From Candidatus Tanganyikabacteria bacterium (GTDB lineage: Bacteria > Cyanobacteriota > Sericytochromatia > S15B-MN24 > VGJW01), in assembly GCA_016867265.1 (NCBI GenBank), contig VGJW01000004.1, forward strand, positions 62,001-126,000: a stretch of 64,000 nucleotides of DNA. The letters run 5' to 3'. This document shows positions 27,511 through 34,863 of this stretch, piece by piece (positions within the stretch are counted from its first letter, which is position 1; every line of letters begins with the position of its first letter). The notes beneath the pieces are model-generated. The model searched no databases, was not told the DNA's origin, and saw nothing but the letters and a program-made list of their open reading frames with translations. A program made the translations under genes and the position numbers.

Positions 27511-28505
27511 TCGTCGACGTCCACACCCATGTCCTGCCTCGCGACTGGCCCGACATGGCGGAGCGCTGGGGCGCTGGCCCTTGGCCGTCCCTGGTCCACG
27601 GGGCCATGGGATGCACGAAGCTGATGGTGGGCGATCGACCGCTCAGGGACGTGGATGCAAGGCTCTGGGACATGCCGACGCGACTTGCCGCGATGGATGA
27701 GGCCGGCATCGACTGCCATGTGCTCTCTACCGTACCGGCGATGTTCAGCTACTGGGCCCCCGGCAAGGCCGCTGCCGACCTCGGGCGCCTGCTCAACGAT
27801 CATGTGGCTGGCTGGGTCCGGGAGCGTCCGGACCGCTTTTTCGGTCTCGGAACCTTGCCGATGCAGGCACCCGACATGGCCGTGGCCGAACTGGAGCGTT
27901 GCGTGCGAGAACTGGGGCTCCGGGGTGTGCAACTGGGCACGCACGTGCTGGGGCGGAATTGGGACGATCCTGCGCTGGAGTCCGTCCTCGCCGCGGCCGC
28001 GGATTTGGGCGCGGCCGTATTCATCCATCCGTGGGACATGATGGCGTCGGACCGCATGCCCGCGTGGTTCGCTCCTTGGCTGGTCGGAATGCCTGCAGAG
28101 ACGGCCCTTGCCGCCGGCAGCCTGATGTTCGGAGGCGTCCTCGATCGCCATCCCGCCCTTCGGATCGGCCTGGCGCACGGTGGCGGTGCCGTTCCCTACC
28201 TGCTCGGGCGTTTCGACCGTGGTTTCACGGCACGACCCGACCTGTGCGCGACACGGACGACGCATGCTCCTTCCACGCAGTGGAGCCGCTTCTGGGTCGA
28301 CACCTTGGTCCAGGACGCCGAAAGCCTGCGGCTGCTGGCCGAGAAGAGCGGTCGGGACCGGCTGATGCTGGGCACCGACTTCCCGTTTCCGCTCGGCGAG
28401 GCCGTGCCCGGGGAGGCCGTCAGGCAGGCGTGGCCGGACCAACCCGACCTTGTCGACAGCCTTTTGACCGACAACGTCCGGGCCTTCCTCGGGGTCACGT
28501 CGTGA
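27507..28505 (+). CDS. nbaD: 2-amino-3-carboxymuconate 6-semialdehyde decarboxylase (ACMSD)
   Basis: 332 residues of the amidohydrolase superfamily. The start MIVDVHTHVLPRDWP carries the first metal ligands (HxH). Later metal and catalytic residues are His in FIHPWDMM, His in LAHGGGAVPYLLGRFD and Asp in LGTDFPFP. It removes CO2 from the dioxygenase product, steering the flow to 2-aminomuconate semialdehyde and away from quinolinate and NAD. ATG overlaps the dioxygenase stop (ATGA). Confidence 0.92.
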   Translation: MIVDVHTHVLPRDWPDMAERWGAGPWPSLVHGAMGCTKLMVGDRPLRDVDARLWDMPTRLAAMDEAGIDCHVLSTVPAMFSYWAPGKAAADLGRLLNDHVAGWVRERPDRFFGLGTLPMQAPDMAVAELERCVRELGLRGVQLGTHVLGRNWDDPALESVLAAAADLGAAVFIHPWDMMASDRMPAWFAPWLVGMPAETALAAGSLMFGGVLDRHPALRIGLAHGGGAVPYLLGRFDRGFTARPDLCATRTTHAPSTQWSRFWVDTLVQDAESLRLLAEKSGRDRLMLGTDFPFPLGEAVPGEAVRQAWPDQPDLVDSLLTDNVRAFLGVTS

Positions 28506-29281
28506 GCGACCTGCACCTCCGGGCCGAGGTGTCGGGCCAGCCTTACGTCGTCCGCATCAATGAGGCACGCGTGCTGGCCTATGGCCTTGACTTCGAGACC
28601 CTGCAGGCGGGGGCATTCGGTCTTCCCCGGGCCTCGGTGCAGATCGTCCGTGCCGGTGCCTTCACGGGTGAGCCTGCAGAGGGCGGGTCGTGCCGTTGTG
28701 AAATCCTGACGTTGATTCCCCACGCCCACGGCACCCACACGGAAGGGATCGGGCATCTTTCGGACCGCCCCTTGCCCGTTCACGAGGACCTTGCCGACAT
28801 TCTGGTACCGGCCACCCTCGTCACGCCCGTGTCCCTCTCCGCCGCCCCGGAAGGCACCTTGACCCTCGAGGTGCTCAGGGCCGCATTGGCCCCGTGGCCA
28901 CCAGCGTGGCGCACGGCCGTCATCCTGAGGCTCGCCGAACCTCGGGACACCCCCCGGGACTGGTCGGGTATGCCACGCATGCACCTTGCGCCCGAGGCCG
29001 CCAGTTGGCTGCGCCTCGAAGGCTGCCGCCACCTCGTGACCGATCTGCCATCGCTGGAGCCTGAATGGGATGGCGGTCTGTTGGCCGCGCATCGGGCCTT
29101 CTGGAACGTGGCACCCGGCGAATACCCCGCCATGGGAAGTTCGAGCACCATCACCGAAATGGCCAGGCTGCCCGCGGACCTGCCCGATGGCATCGGCCTG
29201 CTCAACCTCCAGATTGCCCCCTTCGCCCGTGATGCCGCACCTGCCCGACCGGTCTGGCTTCCCGTCACCCCCCTTTCTTGA
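28502..29281 (+). CDS. Cyclase-family kynurenine formamidase
   Basis: 259 residues, GTG start overlapping the ACMSD stop. It belongs to the metal-dependent cyclase family that includes bacterial KynB; the metal motif reads HAHGTHTEGIGHL (HxGTHxE...H), and a second acidic site lies in VTDLPSLEPEWDGG. KynB hydrolyses N-formylkynurenine to kynurenine and formate. KynB is normally about 210 residues, so this is a longer, divergent member; the assignment rests largely on its place next to kynureninase and the monooxygenase. Confidence 0.72.
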   Translation: MSDLHLRAEVSGQPYVVRINEARVLAYGLDFETLQAGAFGLPRASVQIVRAGAFTGEPAEGGSCRCEILTLIPHAHGTHTEGIGHLSDRPLPVHEDLADILVPATLVTPVSLSAAPEGTLTLEVLRAALAPWPPAWRTAVILRLAEPRDTPRDWSGMPRMHLAPEAASWLRLEGCRHLVTDLPSLEPEWDGGLLAAHRAFWNVAPGEYPAMGSSSTITEMARLPADLPDGIGLLNLQIAPFARDAAPARPVWLPVTPLS

Positions 29282-29294
29282 ACAGAGCCCAGCC

Positions 29295-30515
29295 ATGACC
29301 GCACGTCCAAGCCTGCCCACGGGGCAATTCCACCTTCCCCGCGATCCCGCAGGTCGCCCCAAGGCCTATCTGGCAGGTCATTCACTCGGCCTGCAACCCG
29401 TGACCACGGCGGAGAACATGCGCGCCGAACTTGACCGCTGGGCGCGCGAGGGAGTAGCTGGCCACTTCTCCACCCCGGACCCTTGGTATGCCTTTCACGA
29501 GACGGTACAGGAGCCCTTGGCGAGGCTGGTGGGCGCGCAGCCCCATGAGGCCATCATGATGAACAGCCTGACGGCCAACCTTCATCTGCTTTTCGCCTCG
29601 TTCTACAGGCCGCGGGGCCAGCGACGCCGAATCCTGTTCGAGGCCCACGCCTTCCCCTCGGACCGATTTGCGCTGGAGACGCAAGTGCGATGGCACGGGG
29701 GCGACCCGGCGGTGGATCTGGTGCCGGTACGCCCACGGCAAGGAGAGTCACACTTCCGGCACGAAGACCTGATCGCGACCATCGCCCGTGAAGGCGAGCA
29801 ACTGGCCATGGTCTGGCTTCCCGGAGTCGATTGGTTGACGGGCGAGGCGCTGGACCTCGCGGGCCTGACGAGGGCGGCGCACGAGGCCGGGGCCATCGCC
29901 GGATTCGATCTGGCCCATGCAGTTGGCAACATGCCATTAAAGCTACATGACAGCAATATAGATTTTGCGGTTTGGTGTAGCTACAAGTATCTCAACAGTG
30001 GCCCAGGTAGTGTAGGGGGCGCCTTTGTCCACGAGCGTCACCATAACCGACCCGACCTGCTGCGCCTCGGCGGCTGGTGGGGCCACGATCCGGCGACGCG
30101 ATTCGCGGAGGAGCCGCCGTTCCAGCCGCAGCCGGGCGTCGAGGGCTGGCAACTCAGCAACGCGCCTGTCCTATCGATGGTCGCCGTGCGCGCGTCGCTG
30201 GGCATCTTCGACCGTGTGGGCATCGACCATCTCCACGACCGCGCCATCGCACTGACAGACCACCTGCGCCGGAGCCTCGCGAATCTCGAGAGGCCTTGGA
30301 TCCGGGTCCTGACGCCGGAGAGTGCCGCGCGGCGCGGGGCCATGACTTGCATCGCCCTTGGCGAGCGAGCCACACCTGTCCACGCCGCCCTTGAGGCAGC
30401 AGGCATCGTCTGCGACTTGCGCGCCCCCGACGTGCTGCGTCTCGCGGCCGCCCCCCTCTACAATGATGAGGCGGATCTCGACCGCTGCCTCGCAGTTTTG
30501 GAGCAACAGGCATGA
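29295..30515 (+). CDS. kynU: Kynureninase
   Basis: 406 residues of the PLP fold-type I family. It cleaves kynurenine or 3-hydroxykynurenine to (3-hydroxy)anthranilate and alanine. The Schiff-base Lys is Lys231 in WCSYKYLNSGPGSVGG; the phosphate-binding Asp is in AGFDLAHAVGN. The ATG at 29295 gives the usual length. Codons from about 29934 to 30022, covering the Lys loop, switch from G/C-ending to A/T-ending (tta, ata, gat, ttt, gtt, tgt, agt), very unlike the rest of the gene; see the findings. Confidence 0.94.
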   Translation: MTARPSLPTGQFHLPRDPAGRPKAYLAGHSLGLQPVTTAENMRAELDRWAREGVAGHFSTPDPWYAFHETVQEPLARLVGAQPHEAIMMNSLTANLHLLFASFYRPRGQRRRILFEAHAFPSDRFALETQVRWHGGDPAVDLVPVRPRQGESHFRHEDLIATIAREGEQLAMVWLPGVDWLTGEALDLAGLTRAAHEAGAIAGFDLAHAVGNMPLKLHDSNIDFAVWCSYKYLNSGPGSVGGAFVHERHHNRPDLLRLGGWWGHDPATRFAEEPPFQPQPGVEGWQLSNAPVLSMVAVRASLGIFDRVGIDHLHDRAIALTDHLRRSLANLERPWIRVLTPESAARRGAMTCIALGERATPVHAALEAAGIVCDLRAPDVLRLAAAPLYNDEADLDRCLAVLEQQA

Positions 30516-31843
30516 CGACACCCGAATTCACCATCGCCGGGGCAGGCCTTGCCGGTGCCCTGCTTGCCCTGACATTGGGGCGTCGCGGTCATCGGGTGCG
30601 GGTGCTCGAACGCCGTCCGGACCCACGCAAGGTACCGCAGCCCCCGGGGCGCTCGATCAACATGGCGCTCTCCACCCGAGGCCGGCACGCCCTCGCTTGC
30701 GTGGGATTGGAAGAAAGGGTTCTCGAGAAGGCCCTGCCCATGCGGGGCAGGATGATCCACGGCCAGGATGAATCGCTCGAGTTGCAACCCTACGGCATTC
30801 ATCCGGAGGACGTCATCCTGTCGATCGGGCGCGCCGAGCTCAATTTGCTTCTGGTCGAGGAGGCCGAGCGGTGCCCGACCGTCGAAGTTCTCTTCGACCA
30901 GGGTGTTGACGGCTTTGATGCGGCGACACGCACCCTGACGTGGTCCCGAGCCGACGGCACGCGCGGGGAGGAGGCCTTCGTGACCTTGTTCGGTACGGAT
31001 GGGGCCTTCTCGGCGGTGCGTCGCCAGATGCAGCGCCGGGATCGCTTCGACTACCAGCAGCAGTTCATTGACTGGGGCTACAAGGAGATCTCGTTTCCGG
31101 CTCGGCCGGACGGTGCCTTCGCGATGGAACCCGGAGCCCTGCATATCTGGCCGCGTGGCAACCACATGCTCATTGGCCTGCCGAATCCGGACGGCAGTTT
31201 CACGGGCACGCTCTTCCTGCCCTTCGAAGGCGCCGAAAGCTTCGCCAATCTCGAGTCCGTGGCGGACGCGCGGGAGTTCTTCAGGAACTGGTTCCCGGAT
31301 GCCCTGCCCATGCTGCCGGATTTCGACCAGTCGTGGCGCGAGAACCCGGTACGTTCCCTGGTCCTCGTTCAATGCGATCCGTGGGTGATCGACGATGCGG
31401 TGGCCTTGGTGGGCGACGCGGCGCATGCCGTGGTGCCCTTCTATGGCCAAGGCATGAATGCCTCATTCGAGGATGTCGTGGTCCTGGCCGAGGAGCTCGC
31501 CATGGCACCGGATGATCGTCGACTCGCCTTGTCACGGTATGCCGATCGACGCAAGCCGCACACGGACGCACTCGCCGAGTTGGCGATGCGCAACTTCGTG
31601 GAGATGCGCGATTCCGTCGCCAAGCGAAGCTACAAGTGGCGTCACGCCCTTGATCAGCAGTTGCAACGGTGGCTCCCCGATCAATGGATGTCGCTGTACC
31701 ACATGGTGACCTTCACGCGCCTGCCCTATGGCGAGGCCAAGGCACGCGCGGAACGCCAGGACCGCTTGGTCCGCGCAGCGACAATGGGGCTGGGGGCCGG
31801 TCTGCTCTGGATGCTGGCCCGCAGGTCATCGGACGATCAGTAG
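30512..31843 (+). CDS. kmo: Kynurenine 3-monooxygenase
   Basis: 443 residues of the class A flavoprotein hydroxylases. FAD-binding motifs are GAGLAGALLALTLGRRG at the N-terminus and VALVGDAAHAVVPFYGQGMN (GD motif). RSINMALSTRGRHAL and the EISFP region are typical of KMO. It hydroxylates kynurenine with NADPH and O2. The C-terminal hydrophobic stretch (MGLGAGLLWMLAR) matches the membrane tail of KMO. The ATG overlaps the kynU stop. It is the last gene of the rightward run. Confidence 0.94.
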   Translation: MTTPEFTIAGAGLAGALLALTLGRRGHRVRVLERRPDPRKVPQPPGRSINMALSTRGRHALACVGLEERVLEKALPMRGRMIHGQDESLELQPYGIHPEDVILSIGRAELNLLLVEEAERCPTVEVLFDQGVDGFDAATRTLTWSRADGTRGEEAFVTLFGTDGAFSAVRRQMQRRDRFDYQQQFIDWGYKEISFPARPDGAFAMEPGALHIWPRGNHMLIGLPNPDGSFTGTLFLPFEGAESFANLESVADAREFFRNWFPDALPMLPDFDQSWRENPVRSLVLVQCDPWVIDDAVALVGDAAHAVVPFYGQGMNASFEDVVVLAEELAMAPDDRRLALSRYADRRKPHTDALAELAMRNFVEMRDSVAKRSYKWRHALDQQLQRWLPDQWMSLYHMVTFTRLPYGEAKARAERQDRLVRAATMGLGAGLLWMLARRSSDDQ

Positions 31844-31900
31844 GTGCGCCGTCCGGCGCATAAGCGTCCGGGCCCCTGACGGCGGAAGCAGTTCCCCCCA

Positions 31901-31945
31901 TAAAAGCTAAGGGTCCCGCACTTCCTCAGGGGAGGCGCAGGACCC
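31901..31945 (-). terminator. Terminator of the rpmG-rpsR transcript
   Basis: On the minus strand, 19 bases after the rpsR stop, gggtcc...ggaccc arms (31911-31945) form a long imperfect hairpin followed by ttagctttta. It separates the ribosomal genes from convergent kmo. A smaller hairpin, tgcgcc-gtcc-ggcgca (31845-31860), follows kmo on the plus strand without a T run. Confidence 0.65.
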
Positions 31946-31963
31946 GCTGTCCTTGAACCGAAA

Positions 31964-32206
31964 CTACCGCTTTTGGTAGGGAAGGAGAGCAATCTCGCGG
32001 GCACGCCCGATGGCGACCGTCAGAATCCGCTGATACTTGGCACTGACGCCCGTGACCCGGCGGGGCAGGATCTTGCCGTCCTCGGAAACGAAGCGACGAA
32101 GGGTCATCACATCTTTGTAGTCGATGACCTTGTCGACCTGGCCCGACAGGAAAGGACAGGGCTTGCGACGACGCTTGCGCTGACGCTTCTTGTTATCACC
32201 CGCCAT
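31964..32206 (-). CDS. rpsR: Ribosomal protein bS18
   Basis: 80 residues with the S18 core [20 protein letters not shown] and [17 protein letters not shown], and a basic N-terminal [10 protein letters not shown] tail. It belongs to the platform of the 30S subunit and binds with bS6. Its start overlaps the rpmG stop by one base (TAATG). It is not next to rpsF/rplI as in many bacteria, but behind rpmG as in cyanobacteria and chloroplasts. Confidence 0.97.
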   Translation of the reverse strand: MAGDNKKRQRKRRRKPCPFLSGQVDKVIDYKDVMTLRRFVSEDGKILPRRVTGVSAKYQRILTVAIGRAREIALLPYQKR

Positions 32207-32367
32207 TACTTGGTCTCCTTGAACTCGACGTGGCGCTTCACGACCGGATCGTACTTCTTGAGCACGAGGCGGTCGGGATCGTTCCGCTTGCTCTTGAAGG
32301 TCGTGTACTGATATGGGCTCTCCGTGCTGCGGAGCTTGATGATCACGCGATGACCGCTGGCTGCCAT
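32206..32367 (-). CDS. rpmG: Ribosomal protein bL33
   Basis: 53 residues: [20 protein letters not shown], then [17 protein letters not shown] and a final [10 protein letters not shown]. This is the zinc-free form of bL33, lacking the CxxC pairs. It belongs to the 50S subunit near the E site. The gene leads rpsR with a 1-base stop/start overlap. It diverges from rpmB across a 167-base gap. Confidence 0.97.
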   Translation of the reverse strand: MAASGHRVIIKLRSTESPYQYTTFKSKRNDPDRLVLKKYDPVVKRHVEFKETK

Positions 32368-32442
32368 GAAAGGACTCCTGGACGAGTGGGCTTCATAATG
32401 CCCGGAAAAGGACCAGATGGGCCGGGACCCGCGTCGCGGGAT

Positions 32443-32471
32443 TTGACGGAACGGCCCGGTCCCTCTATCCT
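32443..32471 (+). promoter_or_regulatory. Sigma-70-type promoter of rpmB
   Basis: TTGACG (32443-32448), a 17-base spacer and TATCCT (32466-32471). Transcription should begin near 32478, leaving a leader of roughly 57 nt before the rpmB start. Confidence 0.65.
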
Positions 32472-32534
32472 AGCACAGGTTGTTGGAAGCGTGTGGCTTC
32501 CTTGTTCCTTTTCTGAAAGCTGGAGAATTCGGTC

Positions 32535-32777
32535 GTGGCCCGCAAGTGCATGGTGTCCGGCAAGAAGCCCAATGTGGCGAACGCCGTCAGTCATTCCCAC
32601 GTGAAGACCAAGCGCCGTCAGGAGCCCAACCTGCAGTGGAAGCGCTTCTTCCTCGAGGACGAGAACCGCTGGGTACGCCTTCGCGTCTCGGCCAAGGTCA
32701 TCAAGACCATCAGCCGCTATGGCCTGCGCGACGCCCTGAAGCGCTACGGCGCCTCCGAGTCGCTGCTCAAGCCCTGA
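32535..32777 (+). CDS. rpmB: Ribosomal protein bL28
   Basis: 80 residues with the L28 signature MARKCMVSGKKPNVANAVSH and NLQWKRFFLEDENRWVRLRV. The start is GTG at 32535 after a short purine-rich stretch (gctggag). Single-gene transcript between its own promoter and a strong terminator. Only one Cys remains, so this is a zinc-free form. Confidence 0.97.
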   Translation: MARKCMVSGKKPNVANAVSHSHVKTKRRQEPNLQWKRFFLEDENRWVRLRVSAKVIKTISRYGLRDALKRYGASESLLKP

Positions 32778-32791
32778 CGTCCTGACAACAG

Positions 32792-32823
32792 AAGCCCCCC
32801 GGCCCTGTGGCCAGGGGGCTTTC
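32792..32823 (+). terminator. Terminator of rpmB
   Basis: aagcccccc-ggccctgtggcc-agggggctt forms a GC-rich stem (arms about 9 nt plus an inner ggcc/ggcc pair) followed by a short ttt, 14 bases after the rpmB stop. Confidence 0.8.
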
Positions 32824-32965
32824 TGCGTGAAGCAACCCTGATCTCGCCCAGCCAGGCCTTGACTGCCCCAGGGCGATGATGCCGCGATCCCGTCACTTGT
32901 CCCGCGGTGCAAACCGTTACAAAGACAGACCTAATTTTGCGCTTTGTATCGTTTTCGTAGAACTA

Positions 32966-33082
32966 TTGACCAACTCCCGTCGAAGGTCGTACAGTATCAG
33001 CAGAACGGTCCGCCGTTCGGGAGTCCGGGAAGCGCTGACCGGGTCGGGACAGGTTGTCAGCACTTTCCGGATTTTCCTATTT
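32966..33082 (+). ncRNA. Promoter-hairpin module 1 (putative short RNA)
   Basis: TTGACC (32966-32971), an 18-base spacer and TACAGT (32990-32995) form a good sigma-70 promoter. The hairpin at 33024-33071 has arms tccgggaagcgctga and tcagcactttccgga, with one C-A mismatch and one G-U pair, and it is followed by tttt. If it terminates, the product would be an RNA of about 70-75 nt with a G-rich loop. The same hairpin recurs in module 2. Confidence 0.5.
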
Positions 33083-33229
33083 GGGAACAGGCCTCATCTC
33101 CGCGGCACGCGCCACCCGGGTCCTTGGACCTTCGGCCATCTGCGGGCCGCGCGTTTCCCCCGTGCAGGCCTGCGCACCGGCAGGTCAAGCTATCGGCCCG
33201 AACTTATTTGTATATATTTCGTCAACCTA

Positions 33230-33345
33230 TTGACTAAGTAGTGTCCAAGGGATATCTTGAATACAGAGCGTTCGTCGCTCGGGTTTCCGGGAAGTGCTGG
33301 CCGGGTCGGGACAGGTTGTCAGCACTTCCCGGATACTTCTTTGGG
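33230..33345 (+). ncRNA. Promoter-hairpin module 2 (near-copy of module 1)
   Basis: TTGACT (33230-33235), a 17-base spacer and TATCTT (33253-33258). The hairpin at 33286-33333 has fully complementary 14-nt arms (tccgggaagtgctg and its complement). A 27-base stretch at 33301-33327 is identical to 33039-33065 of module 1, 262 bases away, while the flanks differ. Changes between copies mostly keep pairing, which suggests a selected RNA fold. Confidence 0.5.
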
Positions 33346-33373
33346 CCGAACTCGTCGAATCTCTGTCTAAATA

Positions 33374-33450
33374 TTGACCCGGTGTTGCCTCGGGTCCTAG
33401 GATAGAAGTGCAGTCGGTTACGGTTTGTCCGGTCAGGACAGCACAGACCG
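33374..33450 (+). promoter_or_regulatory. Third promoter with leader hairpin before the ABC operon
   Basis: TTGACC (33374-33379), an 18-base spacer and TAGGAT (33398-33403). A smaller hairpin follows (33421-33450, inner arms tgtcc/ggaca, outer cggt/accg). It lies 14 bases before the first gene of the operon, so it probably gives the operon message; the hairpin may act on transcription or translation. Confidence 0.5.
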
Positions 33451-33463
33451 TTTGCCGTCGGGG

Positions 33464-34192
33464 ATGGACGTGAGGTCGACAACTTCAAGCATCGACACCC
33501 GGTGGGATGCCCCCACCCCGTGGGTGGACAGTAGCCATGGCGCCATCCAGCGCCTCATGCGCCGGCTCGTCCCGGCCCCGGATGCGCCCGCCGCCGCTGC
33601 GTGCTACCGCTATGTGCGGTACGGCATCCCCTTCGGCTTCCCGGCCGAACGCCTGCATTACCGGGCTTCCGAAGTACTCGCGGCCGGCATGGCCGACGGC
33701 CTGGGCAAGTCCACCCTGCTGACGGCACTCTGGCGCGCTGCGGGCCAGGAAGCGCGGCAGTACATGGCGCGCCTGCCAGCCGCCTTCCTGTCGGGCTTGG
33801 TTTATCCTGGCCCGCACCTGGTCCACGCCGTCACGGAATTGCGCGTCTCCGGCGTCTGGCATCGGCTGGACAGCTACCTGCTGGACGGCCCCTTGCTCCT
33901 CCGCGTCCGCGAGGCCCTCGGACGGGGGCCGGGCAGCATCGGCTGGTCCCACGACGGTAGCGGCTGTACCGATTGGCATGGCACCGGGGACAGCCTGCTC
34001 GACGTCACCCGGCTGGTCCGGCTTGACGGCCCCTTCGAGGACATCGGTACCTGGTTGGCCGCTGACCCTGCCCAGCTTCATGATCATCCGCTGCATGGAC
34101 CGTCGTGGCGCGAGGTCCGCCTCGATGCCCAGCGTCGTGTCACCCAGTTGCGTGCACGGCGCACCTTGCCCCTGCCCGGACAGGAGACGTGA
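33464..34192 (+). CDS. Transglutaminase-fold protein lacking the catalytic Cys
   Basis: 242 residues from the ATG at 33464 (after gggg). The middle reads like the bacterial transglutaminase/papain-like core, LGKSTLLTALWRAAGQEAR. The position of the nucleophile Cys (usual pattern GDCxxK) is Gly in MADGLGKS. His in LVHAVTELRV and Asp in WHRLDSYLLD are kept. It is probably a non-catalytic or altered member. It leads a four-gene operon with an ABC ATPase, a permease and an AttH-like protein, so a helper role for that system is likely. The family call is moderate. Confidence 0.6.
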   Translation: MDVRSTTSSIDTRWDAPTPWVDSSHGAIQRLMRRLVPAPDAPAAAACYRYVRYGIPFGFPAERLHYRASEVLAAGMADGLGKSTLLTALWRAAGQEARQYMARLPAAFLSGLVYPGPHLVHAVTELRVSGVWHRLDSYLLDGPLLLRVREALGRGPGSIGWSHDGSGCTDWHGTGDSLLDVTRLVRLDGPFEDIGTWLAADPAQLHDHPLHGPSWREVRLDAQRRVTQLRARRTLPLPGQET

Positions 34193-34863
34193 GACTCGTC
34201 GACGCGCGGGGCCTTGTCCGGATTCACGGGCGAGGCACGGCTGCCGAGCATCGCGCACTGGATTGCGTGGACTTCTCGATGGAACCCGGAGAATGGGTCG
34301 CCATCGTCGGGCCCAGCGGCAGCGGCAAGAGCACGCTCCTCCACCTCGTGGCCCTGACGGATCGACCGGACGCCGGCGCGCTCACCGTGGCCGGACAACC
34401 GACGTACGGCCTATCCGACGCTGCCTTGACGCGATTGCGTCGGGACCGTCTCGGCCACTTGCATCAGGCGTTCCACCTCTTGCCTACGCTCGATGTCCTT
34501 GGCAACGTCCGGTTGCCCCTCGATCTGCAGGGCGTTCCGGATCGTGAAGCAGAACGTCGGGCGCGCGCCATGCTCGAGGAGGTGGGCCTCGAGCGCGAGA
34601 CCCACCGGCATCCCGCGGCACTGTCCGGTGGCCAGCAGCAACGGGTTGCCCTCGCACGTGCCCTCGTGCACGCGCCCGCACTCGTCGTGGCGGACGAACC
34701 TACGGGCAATCTGGACCGGGAGACCGGCCGGAGGGTACTGACGCTGATCCGGCGCGCGATTGCCTTTGCCGGCAGCGGCATCCTGATGGTGACCCACGAT
34801 CCTGAGGTCGCGGCCGCTGCCGATCGCTGCCTCACGCTTGTGGACGGGCGATTCGAGACTTGA
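34189..34863 (+). CDS. ABC transporter ATP-binding protein (LolD/MacB class, AttE-like)
   Basis: 224 residues. Walker A GPSGSGKST, Q-loop HLHQAFHLLPTLDVLGNVRLP, signature LSGGQQQRVALARALVH, Walker B ALVVADEPTGNLD and H-loop VTHD are all intact. The pattern is that of the LolD/MacB/FtsE group, which drives mechanotransmission permeases and not import channels. GTG start overlaps the previous stop. Confidence 0.92.
   Translation: MRLVDARGLVRIHGRGTAAEHRALDCVDFSMEPGEWVAIVGPSGSGKSTLLHLVALTDRPDAGALTVAGQPTYGLSDAALTRLRRDRLGHLHQAFHLLPTLDVLGNVRLPLDLQGVPDREAERRARAMLEEVGLERETHRHPAALSGGQQQRVALARALVHAPALVVADEPTGNLDRETGRRVLTLIRRAIAFAGSGILMVTHDPEVAAAADRCLTLVDGRFET

Larger units (their letters stand above)
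32824..33463. other. 640-base non-coding region with promoter-hairpin modules
   Basis: No credible coding sequence: the frames in it are short and lack ribosome binding sites. Parts are clearly AT-richer than the surroundings (for example 33201-33222, tatttgtatatatttcgtc). It holds three TTGAC-type promoters, two near-copies of a 48-nt hairpin and one smaller hairpin, each listed separately. The stretch 33083-33200 between the first two modules shows no feature I can name. Confidence 0.7.

Noticed and set aside
33039-33327. The repeated hairpins as attachment sites or IS ends
   Set aside because: The copies are direct, lie in a promoter context and flank no mobile gene.
32824-33463. Small proteins encoded in the 640-base gap
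   Set aside because: Short frames of 84-121 codons exist there but cross the promoters and hairpins, lack ribosome binding sites and have poor codon use.
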